64,000 nt of DNA, taken from the NCBI GenBank assembly GCA_050955045.1, contig JBPBQV010000032.1, positions 84,692 through 148,691 of the forward strand, given 5' to 3'. Positions 62,192-64,000 of this stretch are shown here, one piece after another. The stretch comes from Mucilaginibacter_A sp050955045. Its GTDB lineage: Bacteria > Bacteroidota > Bacteroidia > Sphingobacteriales > Sphingobacteriaceae. The number at the start of each line of letters is the position of its first letter. The stretch's first letter is position 1. The notes below the pieces were generated by a model. That model saw only the letters and a program-made list of their open reading frames with translations, was not told the DNA's origin and made no database searches. A program made the position numbers and the translations under genes.

Positions 62192-63247
62192 TTATAGGCT
62201 TACAGATTCTACCATATCAAAATGGGTAAATTTGTGCAGGTTGATTGTTGGAAATACTCTGCGTACCCGTAATGTGCCGGAGTTGAAAAAGTCAGCAACT
62301 TCTTTTGATTCTGCTTGCCTTGCCCCACCGTTTATTTCCGGATCACCCATGACCAAAACAGAACCAGCCCGGTGCAACAGTTCTCCTGCTACTTCAGCAA
62401 TGATGGCACCTTGTTTTTCTATTCCGTCGATTTCTTTCAGCCAATCGTTTGTTTTTAACAAAAAGCTGTGTGCATATAAGCCAAGCAGGCATCGTGCAAG
62501 TGGTGTGGCAGGAAGGTGATCCCATAGCATATGTGTGTTAAAATTCTCCACCTTTCTTCTAAAGCCAGGATATATTTGGTTGGTATCGTGAATAAGCATC
62601 GCATAATCAAACTGCCAGCGCAGCGGCGCCTCATAAAGCGCACTAAGTTCCCAAGCATCATGCGAAGTAAAGGCATAATCAATACCGTCAATTACCGCGT
62701 CATCGTCCTTGGTGCAGCCATTCACCACCACTTTAATGCGTTCGGGAGCAATATCTTCTGCAAGCAGTTCTTTAACTAATTGTGGAACAGTTTTCTTGTA
62801 AAAGCGCAAGCAGGTGGCAATGACGTAAACAATTTTGAGCTCATTACGAGTCTGCGTATGAGGAACCAGACAAAGCTTCTGCGGCATCTCCGGCTCAGAA
62901 CAATAATATCCTACCGGCATACCATTAAAAGTTTGCTGCCAGGTAGAGCTTGGCAGAAATCCTCCAGCCCAACCAAAAAAAGCAAAAGCCTTATCTGATT
63001 TTACTGAACCGTATTTGTAGGGTTGCCAGGAATGCTCATTTGGATGATGATAGCCAGTTACACGTTGGTCCTCCTGCAAGGTCATCACCCCGATCGGTAC
63101 CAACATAAACCCCTCACGCGTTTGGCAATACCTGCAAAATAACTGCGGTACTCCTATCAGCTTGCTCATATCAACGCCTGGCATAAGGCCTGTAAAAATT
63201 GGCTCATTAATTTTGTTACTACTTTCTGTGTGTAGGGATGTGTTCAT
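62192..63247 (-). CDS. unrecognised protein with glycosyltransferase-like central domain
   Basis: 351 aa, no signal peptide. Residues 1-135 are rich in aromatic residues, with CRYC (38-41) and a HHPNEHSW segment. From about 137 a Rossmann-like stretch KIVYVIATCLRFYKKTVPQLV leads to VVVNGCTKDD and then LIHDTNQIYPGF (about 216), resembling the DxD-type acidic motif of GT-A enzymes. Near the end comes VMGDPEINGGARQAES. The overall pattern suggests a nucleotide-sugar enzyme, but I cannot match it to a family. Confidence 0.6.
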   Translation of the reverse strand: MNTSLHTESSNKINEPIFTGLMPGVDMSKLIGVPQLFCRYCQTREGFMLVPIGVMTLQEDQRVTGYHHPNEHSWQPYKYGSVKSDKAFAFFGWAGGFLPSSTWQQTFNGMPVGYYCSEPEMPQKLCLVPHTQTRNELKIVYVIATCLRFYKKTVPQLVKELLAEDIAPERIKVVVNGCTKDDDAVIDGIDYAFTSHDAWELSALYEAPLRWQFDYAMLIHDTNQIYPGFRRKVENFNTHMLWDHLPATPLARCLLGLYAHSFLLKTNDWLKEIDGIEKQGAIIAEVAGELLHRAGSVLVMGDPEINGGARQAESKEVADFFNSGTLRVRRVFPTINLHKFTHFDMVESVSL

Positions 63248-63859
63248 ATTAAAAAAGACTTACTTGACCTTCAAAAGAATAAATAGTTAAAAATGTTTAA
63301 ATTAATATTTCCTTCGTTTGCTTTACCTTGATTAATTTACTCGATGTATACTAATTTTGAGGTTAAAGTCAAAAAAGTAATAGATTTAAACATGTGCAGC
63401 CAAAAAAGATTTATTCAGAAAAAGCAAAAAAATCGTAAACAAGGCTTATAACTTCTTTTATGAGTTTAAAAATGTTTCTGATTAGAGTTGCTAAGAATGC
63501 TTCCTCAACCTTAAATTATACCCAACATTGCTTGAATAAAACTGATTATTGCTGCAAACTGATTATTACTGTTTTGCTGCAAATTTTTAAGTTATAACTC
63601 AGTACCTGGAATTATTAGTAAACTTTGAAGGAACAAATATTTGTAAGTTCAAGTCCTGGTATAATATATTTGGGCCGGTTGTTCTGATATAGAGACAGAT
63701 GTTGTTTAGTGTTTAGAAAATTGATACTATAACCTGCTTTAGTACATGCATCACATTTTCGACAAACGTTGTTGAGGTTTCCTATACACAATAAGGAGGA
63801 GAAAAAATGTGTATCAAAATAAGTATACTGTTTTTATGCTGGTAATTTATTCCTGCTGT
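63248..63859. other. gene-free stretch before the D-lactate dehydrogenase-type gene
   Basis: 612 AT-rich bp. The only notable items are a strong Shine-Dalgarno-like AAGGAGGAG followed by a 12-codon frame at 63807-63845 and a repeat copy inside that frame. Confidence 0.5.
63825..63839 (-). repeat. copy of the interspersed repeat
   Basis: ATACTGTTTTTATGC, close to the 3' end of the D-lactate dehydrogenase-type gene. Confidence 0.5.
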
Positions 63860-64000
63860 CTATTTACAAGCGCAGATGTGATCCATACATTTATTTTGCT
63901 GCCATGCATTGAGGTTACTGATGATTTTTGTAGCAATTTCCTGTAAAGCTTCATGAGTTAAAAAGCCCTGATGCGGCGTGATCATAACATTCGGCATAGT
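63860..64000 (-). CDS. D-lactate dehydrogenase / 2-hydroxyacid dehydrogenase, C-terminal part
   Basis: The last 46 codons of a gene that enters from the right edge; TAG stop at 63860-63862. The visible part has NVMITPHQGFLTHEAL, in which the His is the catalytic one of D-2-hydroxyacid dehydrogenases of the LdhA type, then a short helix. It probably reduces pyruvate to D-lactate with NADH; with only the end seen, the substrate is not certain. Confidence 0.82.
   Translation of the reverse strand, partial: TMPNVMITPHQGFLTHEALQEIATKIISNLNAWQQNKCMDHICACK

Noticed and set aside
63644..63662. GTTCAAGTCC, looking like the T arm of a tRNA
   Set aside because: The flanking bases do not pair and no anticodon or acceptor stem can be built.
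192..63839. Interspersed motif as a Chi or KOPS-type polar site
   Set aside because: Both orientations occur with similar frequency in one replichore-sized segment, so no clear strand bias supports a polar function; a whole-genome count would settle it.

Overview
The window comes from a member of the Bacteroidota, most likely a Sphingobacteriaceae relative (Mucilaginibacter or Pedobacter type; the genus is an inference). The reasons are a SusC/SusD pair, promoters of the TTTG-N19-TAnnTTTG type, DUF4199, DUF4202 and OstA-like families, a GH3-type acyl-amido synthetase, many lipoproteins with short lipoboxes, and almost no Shine-Dalgarno sequences. No rRNA, CRISPR array, transposase or prophage was seen.

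Layout. 1-4.0 kb: the start of a DUF1080 protein, two tiny proteins, an alpha/beta esterase, an Ig-like secreted protein and an AT-rich SIR2-like gene lying beside tRNA-Leu. 4.2-17.3 kb, nearly all on the minus strand: hscB, rseP, dxr, GH3 synthetase, two family-2 glycosyltransferases, DUF4199, a dihydroorotase-like protein without its metal ligands, a BatA-type VWA protein and an acyltransferase. 17.5-31.3 kb: an SDR / M28 peptidase / SPL-type radical SAM / DinB series, acetamidase, DUF4202, OsmC, tilS, an OstA-like protein, an MFS transporter, a second SPL-type radical SAM protein and a lone receiver protein. 31.7-39.5 kb: prfC, a gluconate permease, two convergent L,D-transpeptidases, a secreted nuclease and a zinc-ribbon miniprotein. 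39.8 kb: tRNA-Ala(GGC) with a clear promoter. 40.4-43.6 kb: a lipoprotein esterase and a PAS histidine kinase.

43.9-50.2 kb is an arsenosugar biosynthesis locus: DUF547 protein, AhpD/CMD-like protein, ArsS, two arsenosugar-type glycosyltransferases, a thioredoxin-like protein, an NAD-dependent epimerase and ArsM. 51.1-61.8 kb is a pectin-type polysaccharide utilisation locus (LacI regulator, SusC, SusD, two GH28, one GH27) transcribed as one unit from a promoter that contains a perfect 14-bp palindrome, the likely LacI-family operator. The window ends with an unrecognised 351-aa protein and the C-terminus of a D-lactate-dehydrogenase-type enzyme.

The most striking unexplained signal is not a gene. 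A short sequence, consensus about G-N-TAAAA-R-V-AG-Y-AT-C (typical form GATAAAAGAAGCATC), occurs about 47 times on both strands, in intergenic DNA, across stop codons and inside housekeeping genes, often as inverted pairs between genes. Its density and placement resemble the DNA uptake sequences of Neisseria and Haemophilus. It is absent from some blocks, including SusC/SusD and the SIR2 gene.
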